Source of the DNA: SPDF01 sp963699825
Lineage (GTDB): Bacteria > Gemmatimonadota > Gemmatimonadetes > Gemmatimonadales > GWC2-71-9
NCBI GenBank assembly: GCA_963699825.1
Contig: CAVOVI010000001.1
Span: forward strand, 496,001 to 560,000
DNA length: 64,000 nt
Direction: 5' to 3'
Position numbers and translations under genes: made by a program. How positions within the stretch are numbered: position 1 is the first letter of the stretch; every line of letters begins with the position of its first letter. Under the pieces are notes generated by a model. That model searched no databases, was not told the origin of the DNA, and saw only the letters and a list, made by a program, of their open reading frames with translations. This document shows positions 28,325-38,923 of the stretch, one piece after another.

Positions 28325-29777
28325 CTGCCGAACTCCGAACCGGCTATGCCTCCGCTGGCGACATCGCGGAGGCCATCCGCGCCCGCCGCTTGAGCGCCGC
28401 AGAAGCCCTCGATCTCTACACCACCCGCATCGATCACCTGAACCCCAAGCTGAACGTCATCGTCATACCGAACCCGCAGGCCCGCGAACGCGCCATCGCC
28501 GCCGACGAGGCGCTGGCACGCGGAGAACTGTGGGGACCGCTGCACGGCGTGCCGATCACGATCAAGGACATCTTTGACGTGAAGGGGCTCCGGAACACGG
28601 CGGGATATCTGCCGGCCCGCGACAACGTCTCCACCACCAACGCGACGGTGGTGCAACGCGTCCTCGATGCGGGGGCGGTCATTCTGGGGAAGACCAACGT
28701 TCCCCTCCTTTGCTACGACTGGCAGTGCGATAGTCCCATCTTCGGTCGCACCAACAACCCGTGGAACCTCGACCGCACCCCCGGAGGGAGCACCGGCGGG
28801 GGCGCCGCTGCGCTGGCGGCAGGGCTCACGCCGCTGGAAATCGGCAGCGACGCCGCCGGCTCGATCAGGATCCCTGCCCATTTCTGCGGCGTTTTCGGAC
28901 TCAAGCCAACGGAGCACCGGGTGTCCGGGGCCGGGCACGGGGAACTTCCAGGTGCACCGCCGCGCGGACTGCGCCACATGGTGAGTTTCGGGCCGCTCGC
29001 GCGGAACGTGGCAGACCTCCGGCTCTCGCTGACGCTGCTTGAGGGACCCGATGGACGGCACTCCGAGGTGCCGCCGGTCCCGCGGACCGCGCCGACACGC
29101 GAGCCCCCCACCGCCAGCGAACTGCGCATCGCCTGGGTGGACGCCCTGCCGCATGGACCGGTCGCCGGCGAAACCGCCGCGGCGATACGGGCTGCTGCTG
29201 CCTCGCTGGAAGCCGCGGGCTGCACGATGGAGCGAATCGCGCCCGCCGACTTCGACCTGCACGACGCGCTGGAATTGTGGGGTGAGATCAACGGCTTCGA
29301 GATGGGCGTGATGACCCCGGCGCCGATCCGAATGCTCCTCCGCCACGGCACTTACTTCGGTCTCGGCCGCACCCGGTGGACCCGGGGACTTCGCGGCGGG
29401 CTCTCGATGGATCCGAAGCGATTCGTGCGGGCGCTGGCGGCGCGGGACGAGAAGATTGCCGCGTTGGAGCGGTTCCTCAGTCGCTTCGACGCGTGGATGT
29501 TGCCTGTTTCCCCGACGGCAGCGTTCCCGCACATGCGGTCGGGCAAGCCGATCGTGATCGATGGGGTAAAGGTGCCGTACACCACGGCGGTCGGCGCATA
29601 TTCGGCACCGTTCAACCTGACCGGGAATCCGGTGGTGGTGGTTCCGGCGGGTCAGACTCCCGATGGGATGCCGGTCGGGGTGCAACTGGTGGGACGGCGA
29701 TGGGATGACGATGCCCTGCTCGCGGTGGCGGACCGGGTGTCGCAGATCCTCGGGCCGTTCCGGGCGCCGCCGGGGTA

Positions 29778-29781
<4 letters not shown>
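28321..29781 (+). CDS. Amidase, amidase-signature family
   Basis: Ser-cisSer-Lys amidohydrolase; substrate unknown. The triad is visible: Lys in VPITIKDIFDVKG near residue 78, cis-Ser in TPGGSTGGGAAAL near 155 and the nucleophile Ser in GSDAAGSIRIPA near 178. The GTG start overlaps the Mur-like gene stop (GTGA), giving 486 residues. The tight coupling to iadA-cphB-cphA suggests work on cyanophycin or on the product of the Mur-like protein. GatA is an alternative family name, but no gatB or gatC is nearby. Its TAG stop overlaps the stop of the convergent ABC-F gene within CTAG. Confidence 0.87.
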
Positions 29782-31709
<1,928 letters not shown>

Positions 31710-31713
<4 letters not shown>

Positions 31714-32063
31714 GACGCCACCCATTCCTTCCAGGTCTCTTCTGCCGCCCCGATCGTCAGCCGCTGCTGGTTCCGCACCAGGGGCGTCCGGAGCAGCATC
31801 GGCTCTTCGGCGAGTCGGTCGAGCCAGCGCTCGTCCGACAGGGCGGCGCTCCGGAGGCCGAGGTCGGCGAACCGCTTTCCCTCGCGATCCACGAGCGCCT
31901 GCACGCCGAACTTCTGGGCGAACCGCCGGAGTTCCCCCGGCGAGGCCGCCTTGACATGCAGATCAACGAAGTGCGTCTTGATGCGCCGCTCCGCGAAGAA
32001 CCGGAGGGCCTTGCGCGTCTCCTGGCACTTCTTCGTCCCGAAGACCTGAACCTCGATCGCCAC
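31710..32063 (-). CDS. ArsC/Spx-family protein
   Basis: Thioredoxin-fold protein of the arsenate reductase/Spx/YffB group. It opens with EVQVFGTKKCQETRKALRFF, with one cysteine near residue 13 in the ArsC/Spx active-site position. The conserved C-terminal segment LDRLAEEPMLLRTPLVRNQQ fits the family's LxxxPxLlkRPLv region. 117 residues. Function (arsenate reduction, transcription factor or thiol switch) cannot be told; no ars genes adjoin. It overlaps the ABC-F start (GTGA). Confidence 0.82.
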
Positions 32064-32189
32064 AAACCGCCCCTGCGCTCAACGGTCACCCGCCGATCCG
32101 GGGAATTCCGGTCGGCAGAACGGCGGGAAAGGTACAGGGATGGGCCGCCCCGCACAGGCCCGAACCTCGGTGGCGCTATATTGGAGGCC

Positions 32190-33161
32190 ATGGAACTGCT
32201 TCCCTCCGTGCTCCTCGTGATCCTCGGCCTCGGCCTCCTGGCCGGCGGCGGCGAGGCCCTGGTCCGCGGCGCGACGACCATCGCCCGGATCGCCGGACTC
32301 ACGCCCGCCGTCATCGGACTGACTGTCGTCGCCGCTGGTACCTCCCTTCCCGAGCTCGTCGTCAGCATCCTCGCGGCGTTCCACGGCACCCCGGACATCG
32401 CCGTCGGCAACGTGGTGGGCTCGAACATCTTCAACATCGGGATGGTCCTGGGCGCGGCGGCCCTGGTCACTCCGCTGGTGGTCCACGGCGCGGCGGTCCG
32501 CCTCGAATGGCCGGTGATGTTCCTGGCGAGCTGGATCGGGTTCCTGCTGATGCGCGACTACGGCCTCGACCGGTTGGAGGGCGGCTTCTTCGTTGCCTCC
32601 CTGATCGTGTTCATAGCCTACTCGGTCTACATCGCCCGGTACGAGGTGAGCGCGGAGGAAGAGACCGACTACGCCAGCGAGACAGCGGGGCGGTCGCTGC
32701 ATCCCCGCACCCGCGAACTCGGCATGAGCATCCTCGCGGTGGTGGTCGGGTCCGGCCTCCTCGTGCTCGGCGGCAAGTTCCTCGTGGACGGCTCGGTCGC
32801 GATCGCCCGGTACGCGGGAATGACGGAGCGGGTCATCGGCCTCACCATTGTCGCCGTCGGCACCAGCGCCCCCGAGCTCGCCGCCAGCCTCGTCGCGGCC
32901 TACCGCGGCCGGACCGACCTCGCGCTGGCCAACATCATCGGCTCCAACATCTTCAACATCCTCGGCATCCTCGGCATCACGGCGCTCATCCACCCCATCC
33001 CGATCGCCGAGGCGATCGTGCAGACCGACGTCTGGTGGATGCTGGCGTTCGCCGTGGTGCTCTTCCCGATGATGCGGAAGGGGAAGAGCATCTCGCGGAT
33101 CGAAGGCGGGGTGCTGCTGGCGGGGTACGGTATTTACGTCTTTACGCTCCTCCGTTCGTAA
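32190..33161 (+). CDS. Calcium/sodium (CaCA family) antiporter
   Basis: Inner-membrane exchanger of the YrbG type, moving Ca2+ or a similar ion against Na+ or H+. About ten transmembrane helices are visible in two inverted halves, each with the alpha repeat: LTVVAAGTSLPELVVSI with VGSNIFNIGMVLG near residues 44-85, and LTIVAVGTSAPELAAS with IGSNIFNILGILG near 216-258. The ATG at 32190 has GGAGG seven bases ahead; 323 residues. It is transcribed away from the ArsC/Spx-like gene. Confidence 0.93.
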   Translation: MELLPSVLLVILGLGLLAGGGEALVRGATTIARIAGLTPAVIGLTVVAAGTSLPELVVSILAAFHGTPDIAVGNVVGSNIFNIGMVLGAAALVTPLVVHGAAVRLEWPVMFLASWIGFLLMRDYGLDRLEGGFFVASLIVFIAYSVYIARYEVSAEEETDYASETAGRSLHPRTRELGMSILAVVVGSGLLVLGGKFLVDGSVAIARYAGMTERVIGLTIVAVGTSAPELAASLVAAYRGRTDLALANIIGSNIFNILGILGITALIHPIPIAEAIVQTDVWWMLAFAVVLFPMMRKGKSISRIEGGVLLAGYGIYVFTLLRS

Positions 33162-33196
33162 CGGGTCGTCCCGTCCTTTCCCTTGGTGGAGGTCGT

Positions 33197-33565
33197 ATGC
33201 GCGGCACCGCTCTGGCAGCACGGGGACTCGTTTCGCTGGCCGTCGTCGCCTGCTCGGACAACAGCACCGCACCCACCACGCCTGACACCATCACCCCGAC
33301 GGTGTCGATCGCCTCCCCGGCGGCCGGAGCGGTGACGGGCACCGTTGCGATCACTGCGGACGCGTCTGATAACGTTCGTGTCACGGTCGTCACCTGGAAG
33401 GTCAACGGTGCACTGCTGCCGGCCCCGGATACCGAAGCCCCCTTTGTCCATGATTGGGACACGTCCCTGAGCGGCCCCGGTATCTATGAGTGGATCGCGA
33501 TCGCGAAGGACAAGGCCGGCAACACCACCGAATCGGTGTCGGTAACGTATACGGTTGCTCCGTAA
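33197..33565 (+). CDS. Small lipoprotein with one Ig-like domain (copy 1)
   Basis: Probable lipoprotein of 122 residues. The N-terminus (MRGTALAARGLVSLAVVACS) ends in a lipobox-like VVAC with cysteine near residue 19, then a short Thr/Pro linker and a single Big-type Ig-like domain (residues 35-122) with VTWKVNG, WDTSLSGPGIYEWIAIAKD and AGNTTES. GGAGG lies before the ATG. It is about half identical to the next gene, so the pair arose by tandem duplication. Such domains usually mediate surface adhesion or packing; the role here is unknown. Confidence 0.75.
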   Translation: MRGTALAARGLVSLAVVACSDNSTAPTTPDTITPTVSIASPAAGAVTGTVAITADASDNVRVTVVTWKVNGALLPAPDTEAPFVHDWDTSLSGPGIYEWIAIAKDKAGNTTESVSVTYTVAP

Positions 33566-33611
33566 CGACGGAACACATGCCATCCGGCATCCTCGGCAAC
33601 CCCGAGTGGAC

Positions 33612-33983
33612 ATGCAAGCCAAGCACATCTGGATCCTGGCCCTTGCCGCGTGCACCGGCTACCCATACAGCTGTGAAGCCGCCTCGGGCCCGATCATCGA
33701 CAACATCGCACCGCGGTACGTGACGATCCTCCGTCCACCCTCCGGGGTGGTCACGGACACCGTGACGATCATCGCGTACGCCGAGGACAACACGGACGTC
33801 CCTGTCGTCACCTGGAAAGTCAATGGCGTGAAACTCCCCGATGCCGACTCGACCAGGCCCTACGAGCATTTCTGGGACACCGACCTCAGCGGGCCCGGCA
33901 CCTACGAATGGGTGGCAGTGGCGAGAGACAAGGCGGGGAACAAGACGGAGTCCGCGCCGGTCATCTATACCGTCAATCCCTAG
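33612..33983 (+). CDS. Small lipoprotein with one Ig-like domain (copy 2)
   Basis: Paralogue of the preceding gene, 123 residues. A clear lipoprotein signal (MQAKHIWILALAAC, cysteine near residue 14) precedes one Ig-like domain with VVTWKVNGVKLPD, WDTDLSGPGTYEWVAVARD and KAGNKTES. The gap to copy 1 is 46 bases and a hairpin terminator follows at 34009-34036, so the two form a small unit. Confidence 0.75.
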   Translation: MQAKHIWILALAACTGYPYSCEAASGPIIDNIAPRYVTILRPPSGVVTDTVTIIAYAEDNTDVPVVTWKVNGVKLPDADSTRPYEHFWDTDLSGPGTYEWVAVARDKAGNKTESAPVIYTVNP

Positions 33984-34008
33984 CCGCGCGACCGCAGGCA
34001 GCAAACAA

Positions 34009-34036
34009 CCCCCATCCGGCATCCACAGGATGGGGG
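34009..34036 (+). terminator. Probable terminator after the Ig-like lipoproteins
   Basis: Nine-base perfect stem CCCCCATCC / GGATGGGGG with a 10-base loop. There is no strong T tract on the plus strand. It could also serve the convergent ClC gene. Confidence 0.5.
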
Positions 34037-34094
34037 CTGATCAGTTCCGGAGGCGAGTGCTCTGGCACTTGCCCAGACGTCAGGCGACTGGCCA

Positions 34095-35414
34095 CTACAT
34101 TGTCTTTGCGACGCTGATGGTGCGCACCTTCATGGAGTCATAGATTGGCAGATCGCCCAGCAAGGTAGGAACGGCCATGGCCGCAAATGTAGCCCAGAAC
34201 ATCGGCAGTGCCTGGTTGAACGCGCCGGTCATCTCGAAAATCAGGATCATTCCGGTCACCGGCGCCCGCACGGTTGCGGCCAGGAAGGCTGCCATGCCGG
34301 CGATTGCAAAGGTGATCGGCGTGCCCCCGGCATCTGCCACGAGCTGGGGGCACAGCAGACCGAATCCCAAGCCAAGGCAGGCACCCACCGCGAGAATGGG
34401 CGCGAACAGGCCACCAGGCGTGCCCGCCGCATAGGAGAGGGGGCCGAGCGGAAACCGCACGGCGACAATGAGTGGCAGTGCTGTCAGTCCGATCCCGCCG
34501 ATGAGCGCCGACTGGGAAATCGCATCGCCGCCACCAACCAGGTCCGGCGCGAACCATGCGATTCCACCCACCACTGCGCCGATAAGCAAGGCCCGGGCCT
34601 CCGGTCGCCAACGGGCCACACCGTCAACCACCGTACAGGTCTTGATAATGAGCTGGTTGTAGGCCACCCCTGCGAGCCCAACGAGGAGACCCAGCAGGGC
34701 AAAGATGGGGCCGGTCCAGGTGCTGGGATTGGGGAGTTCTGCCACATGGAAGTCAGGTTGCCGACCGATTAACACCGATGCGACCGCGATGGCCGAACAG
34801 GAGGTGCCCAGCGCGGCGATCGAAGTCCGGGTATCAAATCGACGGACCAGTTCCTCCAGCACGAAGACTGCTCCGGCGACAGGGGCGTTGAACGCCACGG
34901 CCAGCCCGGCACCGGCGCCCGATGCAAACAGGGCGATGCGATCCGTAGTTGCGAGGCGGAACTTGCTACCCCAAAACTGGGATAGGTTGGCGCCCATTTG
35001 CACACTGGGGCCCTCCAATCCGAGCGCCAAACCTCCCCCAATCGCGAGCAGGCCGCCGACGAACTTGATGGGCAGCAAGAGCAGCGGGGCGGCGGGCAAC
35101 GTGCCCTCAATGACCGCCTCCACGTGGGGAATGCCGCTGCCGGCCGCGGGCTGTCCCGAACGCCGCACCAGCCAGGCGGCACACGCGGTGGCCGCTGCCA
35201 CCACGCCACAAACCAGAACGAAGCCCAGCACCGGCCACTGGTGGGCCCAGGTGACCATGGTGGTGCGCAAAGTGTTCACGTAGTCCAGCGCAACCCGAAA
35301 GCACCCGATGACAAGCCCGATGACTGCACCTGTCAGAATCGACAACAGGGCCAGTTTCATCAAGCCAGACGTTCCGCTGTCACCGGCCGGGACCCCTCTG
35401 GTGCTCCTGCTCAT
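34095..35414 (-). CDS. ClC-family chloride channel/transporter
   Basis: Membrane protein that moves Cl- or, in many bacteria, exchanges Cl- for H+; some members carry fluoride. About ten to twelve helices. The selectivity motifs are GSGIPHVE near residue 79 and GLALGLEGPSVQMGA near 118, which holds the gating Glu, and GTPGGLFAPILAVGA near 345. The N-terminal start at 35414 excludes an unlikely 33-residue extension; 439 residues. No C-terminal CBS domains are present. Confidence 0.92.
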   Translation of the reverse strand: MSRSTRGVPAGDSGTSGLMKLALLSILTGAVIGLVIGCFRVALDYVNTLRTTMVTWAHQWPVLGFVLVCGVVAAATACAAWLVRRSGQPAAGSGIPHVEAVIEGTLPAAPLLLLPIKFVGGLLAIGGGLALGLEGPSVQMGANLSQFWGSKFRLATTDRIALFASGAGAGLAVAFNAPVAGAVFVLEELVRRFDTRTSIAALGTSCSAIAVASVLIGRQPDFHVAELPNPSTWTGPIFALLGLLVGLAGVAYNQLIIKTCTVVDGVARWRPEARALLIGAVVGGIAWFAPDLVGGGDAISQSALIGGIGLTALPLIVAVRFPLGPLSYAAGTPGGLFAPILAVGACLGLGFGLLCPQLVADAGGTPITFAIAGMAAFLAATVRAPVTGMILIFEMTGAFNQALPMFWATFAAMAVPTLLGDLPIYDSMKVRTISVAKTM

Positions 35415-35743
35415 CGCTGTGAGATTCCTGGGGCTTGGGAATGTGGTGGCTGGGTCATTCGGTTCGCTCCATGCGAGTCCACCGGCCAACGTGCAACAGA
35501 CTCGATGCCGCATCGGAGGTCACGATGTGCGCTTTCGGAAACGCAGGACTCGATAAGATAACGTCAGGGTTCCCTTGGCGCATCGCGTATTCCGCGGTTG
35601 GCCGAGGTCTGCCTGGGGAGCGGCCTTGGAGGGATGCCGGGTGCCGACTGGAGAAACAACGATCCGGTAGTTGACCTGGGCACACCGACCCTGCTCTCCT
35701 GGGAGAGCGAGGCCGGCGCGCCCACGCCTCAGGACGGTAGGGC
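35415..35743. other. Intergenic region between clc and the sulfur operon
   Basis: 329 bases without a convincing gene. It must hold the clc promoter (minus strand) and the end of the sulfur operon. The only structure I see is a 16-base palindrome GCTCTCC-TG-GGAGAGC at 35693-35708, 36 bases past the DsrE2 stop codon, which may be a weak terminator. Confidence 0.5.
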
Positions 35744-36269
35744 TCAGGTGAAGATGATCTCGCCGCCCGCCGCCATCTCGTAGAAGTCGCCGACGGTGAT
35801 GATGCTGTCGACCGACTCGACGAAGTCGGACTCGCTGCAGGTCGAACATGTCGACCGACGCCTTGCAGGCGAAGAGCTTCCCGCCTGAGTCGGCGATCAT
35901 CTGGATGAACTCGCCGATCGGCGGGATGTCCAGCGTCTCCATCTTCTTCTGCATCTGGCTGGTCACGAAGCTCGACATCCCCGGGATCATTCCCAGGAGC
36001 GAGGGAATGCCGAGGGCGGGGTTCCCCACCGTGGCCACCTTGATCTTCCCCTGCTTCGCCTTCACCACGGCGTCCATGCCGAAGAAGGTGAAGAAGAGGT
36101 TGGCCTCGATCCCCTCCATGCGGGCGCCGTTCGCCATGATGAGCGCCGGATAGATCCCCTCCAGCGACCCCTTCGAGACGATGATCGAGACCTTCTCGAT
36201 AGGACGTGGCTCGGCAGTGGCCGTCTCAGGCGCCGTGGACGTCTCTGGATAGACTGCGGTTGCGGACAT
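35744..36269 (-). CDS. DsrE2-like sulfur-transfer protein (one frame break)
   Basis: DsrE/F family protein; these carry or pass sulfane sulfur in sulfur-oxidising pathways. After a 25-residue Thr/Ala/Glu-rich N-terminus come KVSIIVSKGSLEGIYPAL, a FFGMDAV segment and the conserved cysteine region KLFACKASVDMF near residue 138. The frame breaks near 35838 (one surplus base); corrected, the C-terminus is SESDFVESVDSIITVGDFYE then MAAGGEIIFT, as in the family, for about 174 residues. Last gene of the arsR-SQR-DsrC-DsrE2 string. Confidence 0.85.
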
Positions 36270-36297
36270 CGTTCTGACTCCTCTGGCAGGTGCCGGT

Positions 36298-36616
36298 TTA
36301 GATGCAGCCCTTGGGCTTCGGGATGCCGCCGATCTTGGCGGCGAGCTTGGCGGGGCCCTTCGGGAAGAGCTTGTAGAGCTCCTTGATCTCGACGCCGGAC
36401 TCCTTGCCCAGCGAGCGGATAGTCGGGGCATTCCCGGTATCGAGGTACCGACCCCGCATGTACCGGATCACCATCCAGTGGCGCTCCGTGCAGCTCGGGG
36501 ACACCGTTCTCCCGCGCGATTTCCGCCGCGATCGTCTCGTTCCACTGCTCCGGCTTCTGCAGAAAGCCCTCGGCATCCACATCAAGCACGGTATCCATCA
36601 TGGTCAGGGTGGGCAT
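36298..36616 (-). CDS. DsrC/TusE-family sulfur-relay protein with one C-terminal cysteine (one frame break)
   Basis: Small sulfur carrier related to DsrC and TusE. The N-terminus has DVDAEGFLQKPEQWNETIA, and after a one-base surplus near 36492 follow TERHWMVIRYMRG and KELYKLFPKGPAKLAAKIGG, ending PKPKGCI. The penultimate cysteine of DsrC (CysA) is present, but the second one (CysB), usually 11 residues earlier, is replaced by Ala. That matches TusE-like carriers rather than true DsrC partnered with dissimilatory sulfite reductase, which is absent. About 105 residues. Confidence 0.87.
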
Positions 36617-36636
36617 CTGTGCATTCTCCTCTGGGG

Positions 36637-37915
36637 TCAGACAGCAACGGGTTCAGCGGCAGGTTCCGGATGGTACTTGCCGCGCATGGTCATCTTGGGC
36701 GCCACGAGCGGGATGTCGTGCCCGGGGAGCAGCATGTTCCAGTAGACCCACCGGAAGGCCAGCTTCCCGAGGTGGTTGAGGCGCGATTCCTTCAGGAGGC
36801 GCAGCGGGCCGATGCCGGGAATCGGGAAGGTCCCGGGGAGCGGCTCGGTTTCGTAGTTGAAGTCGATCAGCAGCGCCTGGTTGAACCCGGTCTCGATGAA
36901 GCAGTTGCTGTGACCATCGAAGTCGGGTTCCAGCGGCCGGCCCTCGAGGAAGCGGACGATGTTCTCTTCGAGGATCTCCGCCTGGAAGTGCGCCACCGAT
37001 CCCGCCTTCGACGCCGGGACGTTCGTCGCGTCGCCCAGCGCGAAGATGTTCGGCTTCCGCTCCGCCTGAAGGGTGTGCGGATCGGTCAGGACAAATCCGA
37101 GGTCGTCCCCCAGTCCCGGAGAGCGGCTGACATATTCGGCGCCGCCGTGCAGGGGGATCGCCACGAGCAGATCGAAGGGGATCTCGCGCTCGTCATAGGC
37201 GATCAATCGCCCGTTGGCGCCATCCACCTCGCCGGTGTTGAACTCGGGCTGGAGGCGGATGTTCTTGCCCTCGAAGAGATGCGAGAGCTCCCGGTTGCAG
37301 ACCGGCTTGGTGAACGGGCCGTCCAGCGGGGTGACGTAGGTGATCTCCACCTTGTCGCGGATCCCCCGCTTGGTGAAGAACCAGTCGGCCAGGAACACGA
37401 ATTCCAATGGGGCCACCGGGCACTTGATCGGCATGTCCACGACGTTGACGACCAGGCGACCGCCCTTCCAGGTGGCCAGCGCGTCCCGAAGCGCCGTGGC
37501 GCCTTCGAGGGTGTAGAAGTCGAACACGTTCTTGCGCCACCCCGCACCGGTCATCCCTTCGGTCTCTTCCGGGAGCACGCGGGTACCGGTGGCGACGATG
37601 AGGACGTCGTAGGCGATCGGCGTCCCGTCGGCGAGGAAGACGACGTCCTTGTCGGCGTCGACCCGGTCGATCGGCCGTTGGACGTACTGGATGCCGTCGC
37701 GAATCTGGCGGTTGCGGGGCTTCTGGACCTGCTCCGGGGTGTACATCCCGAACGGCAGGAAGAGGAGCCCGGGCTGATAGATGTGGTCGTTGTCCTGGTC
37801 CACCAGCGTGATGATGGTCTGCCCCGCCGCGATTTCGTCGGCTGTAGTGACGGGACAGTCGGTTGGCGATGGTGGTGCCGGCGGTACCGGCGCCGAGGAC
37901 GACAATGCGGGTCAT
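36637..37915 (-). CDS. Sulfide:quinone-oxidoreductase-like flavoprotein (one frame break)
   Basis: FAD-dependent enzyme of the SQR/flavocytochrome-c family, which oxidises sulfide to sulfur or polysulfide and passes electrons to quinone. The N-terminal FAD motif VVLGAGTAGTTIANRL is followed, after a one-base surplus near 37850, by the rest: IVATGTRVLPEE, cysteine in KCPVAPLEF near residue 160, cysteine in KPVCNRE near 200, NIFALGDATNVPASKAG and a C-terminal HSNCFIETGF. About 425 residues. The ArsR stop and this ATG overlap (ATGA). Sulfide as substrate is inferred from the family and operon. Confidence 0.85.
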
Positions 37916-38232
37916 GCAATCCTCCCGTCGATGATTTCACACTCGCGGACACAGGCGAGGATGCGGAAGACCTTCGGTTCGATGATGCGATACAGCATGT
38001 AGGTGCCGTCCCGGCGAGACTCGACGACGCCGTGCCCCCGGAGAATGCCGAGCTGCTCGGAGACGGCGGCCTGCGTGGCACCGCTGTACGACTGGAGTTC
38101 GCTCACGTTCTGCTCTCCCCCGCGCTCCATGATCTCGAGGAGCCGGAGCCGCAGCGGGTGGCCCAGGCACTTGATGACCCGGGCAGCCGTCTGCAGGACG
38201 TCGTCGGAAATCGGTTTCGTGGTAGCAGTCAC
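37912..38232 (-). CDS. ArsR/SmtB-family repressor, probable persulfide or thiol sensor
   Basis: Winged-helix DNA-binding repressor of 106 residues. The HTH lies around VSELQSYSGATQAAVSEQLGILRG (written here in two parts: VSELQSYSGATQ and AAVSEQLGILRG, residues 44-66) and the wing at ESRRDGTYMLYR. Cysteines are at 22 (KCLGHPLR), 94 and 98 (ACVREC). SqrR/BigR-type sensors use a distant cysteine pair that forms a polysulfide link; the positions and the downstream SQR-like gene suggest the same here. GTG start with GGAGG seven bases ahead. Overlaps the SQR-like gene by 4 bases. Confidence 0.9.
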   Translation of the reverse strand: MTATTKPISDDVLQTAARVIKCLGHPLRLRLLEIMERGGEQNVSELQSYSGATQAAVSEQLGILRGHGVVESRRDGTYMLYRIIEPKVFRILACVRECEIIDGRIA

Positions 38233-38263
38233 TTGGCCCTCCGGTGCACGATGGAGCTATCTG

Positions 38264-38308
38264 GATATCTCGTTATTCCCATATCGAAGATTGCACCATT
38301 GTTCACAA
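38264..38308 (-). promoter_or_regulatory. Promoter and candidate operator of the arsR-SQR operon
   Basis: On the minus strand TTGTGA (38303-38308), 17-bp spacer and GATATG (38280-38285), about 50 bases before the arsR start. An inverted repeat GATAT...ATATC (38264-38268 and 38281-38285) covers the -10 box, the place expected for self-repression. Confidence 0.5.
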
Positions 38309-38377
38309 GAGAGTTGCAAGCGATTCTGAGGGAGTCTTCAGGCAACAAACCTCCGAATTCCATACCTTAGGCGTGCG

Positions 38378-38750
38378 ATGCCTCCCATCGTCAGGGCCGC
38401 CGTCTCACTCATGTTCGCCGCCTTCGCCTTCTACACCGTCGGCGTCTGGTCGGCTGTGCTCTCCCATCGCCTGAAACCGTGGCACGCCCTGCTCTTCTGG
38501 CTCGGCTTCTCCTCCGACACCGCCGGCACCGAGCTGATGCGACAGATGGCGGGGGGATTCCGCTGGGGATTTCACACGGCGACCGGGCGGGCTCGCGCTG
38601 CTCCTCATGCTGCTCCACGCGGTGTGGGCCACGACGGTCCTGGTGCGGGGGAACGAGGCACGCCTCCGGACCTTCCACCGGACGAGCGTGGTCGTCTGGG
38701 TGATCTGGTTGGTCCCGTTTGTGACGGGATTGGTTCTGGGGGGTCGCTAG
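38378..38750 (+). CDS. HsmA-like small membrane protein (one frame break)
   Basis: Four-helix inner-membrane protein of the HsmA (TIGR03987) type, function poorly known. It begins MPPIVRAAVSLMFAAFAFYT, with the family pattern GVWSAVLSHRLKPWHALLFW, FSSDTAGTELM. A surplus G near 38589 breaks the frame; corrected it continues GGLALLLMLLHAVWATTVLV, FHRTSVVVWVIWLVPFVTGL and ends at TAG 38750, about 123 residues. It is divergent from arsR. Confidence 0.78.
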
Positions 38751-38867
38751 GGATACGTGGAGGCGTGATGCAACCGGCACATGCAACTGACGAGGGCGCG
38801 CGCTGGCCACCGGTGAGATTGAATTCCCGACATCGCCTACGCAAGCCAGTCACGATCCACCCACCAC

Positions 38868-38898
38868 GCCCCCACCGAGCAGTCTGCTCGATGGGGGC
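38868..38898. repeat. Hairpin nearly identical to the tRNA-Leu terminator
   Basis: GCCCCCACCGAGCA-GTC-TGCTCGATGGGGGC, followed by GACGTCGTTG. The hairpin at 41902-41932 differs only in the loop (CTT) and one base of the flank. It lies 26 bases past the stop of the Mo-hydroxylase gene and may terminate it, though no T tract follows on the minus strand. Confidence 0.8.
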
Positions 38899-38923
38899 GA
38901 CGTCGTTGCAGCACTTCCCTGGC

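Noticed and set aside
33989..34090. Riboswitch or structured RNA upstream of the ClC gene
   Set aside because: The hairpin is at the 3' side of both genes, so it fits a terminator; I see no fluoride-riboswitch-like pattern near the ClC start at 35414.
35744..38232. Dissimilatory sulfite reductase (dsr) operon
   Set aside because: No dsrAB, dsrM, dsrK or dsrJ genes are seen, and the DsrC-like protein lacks the second cysteine.
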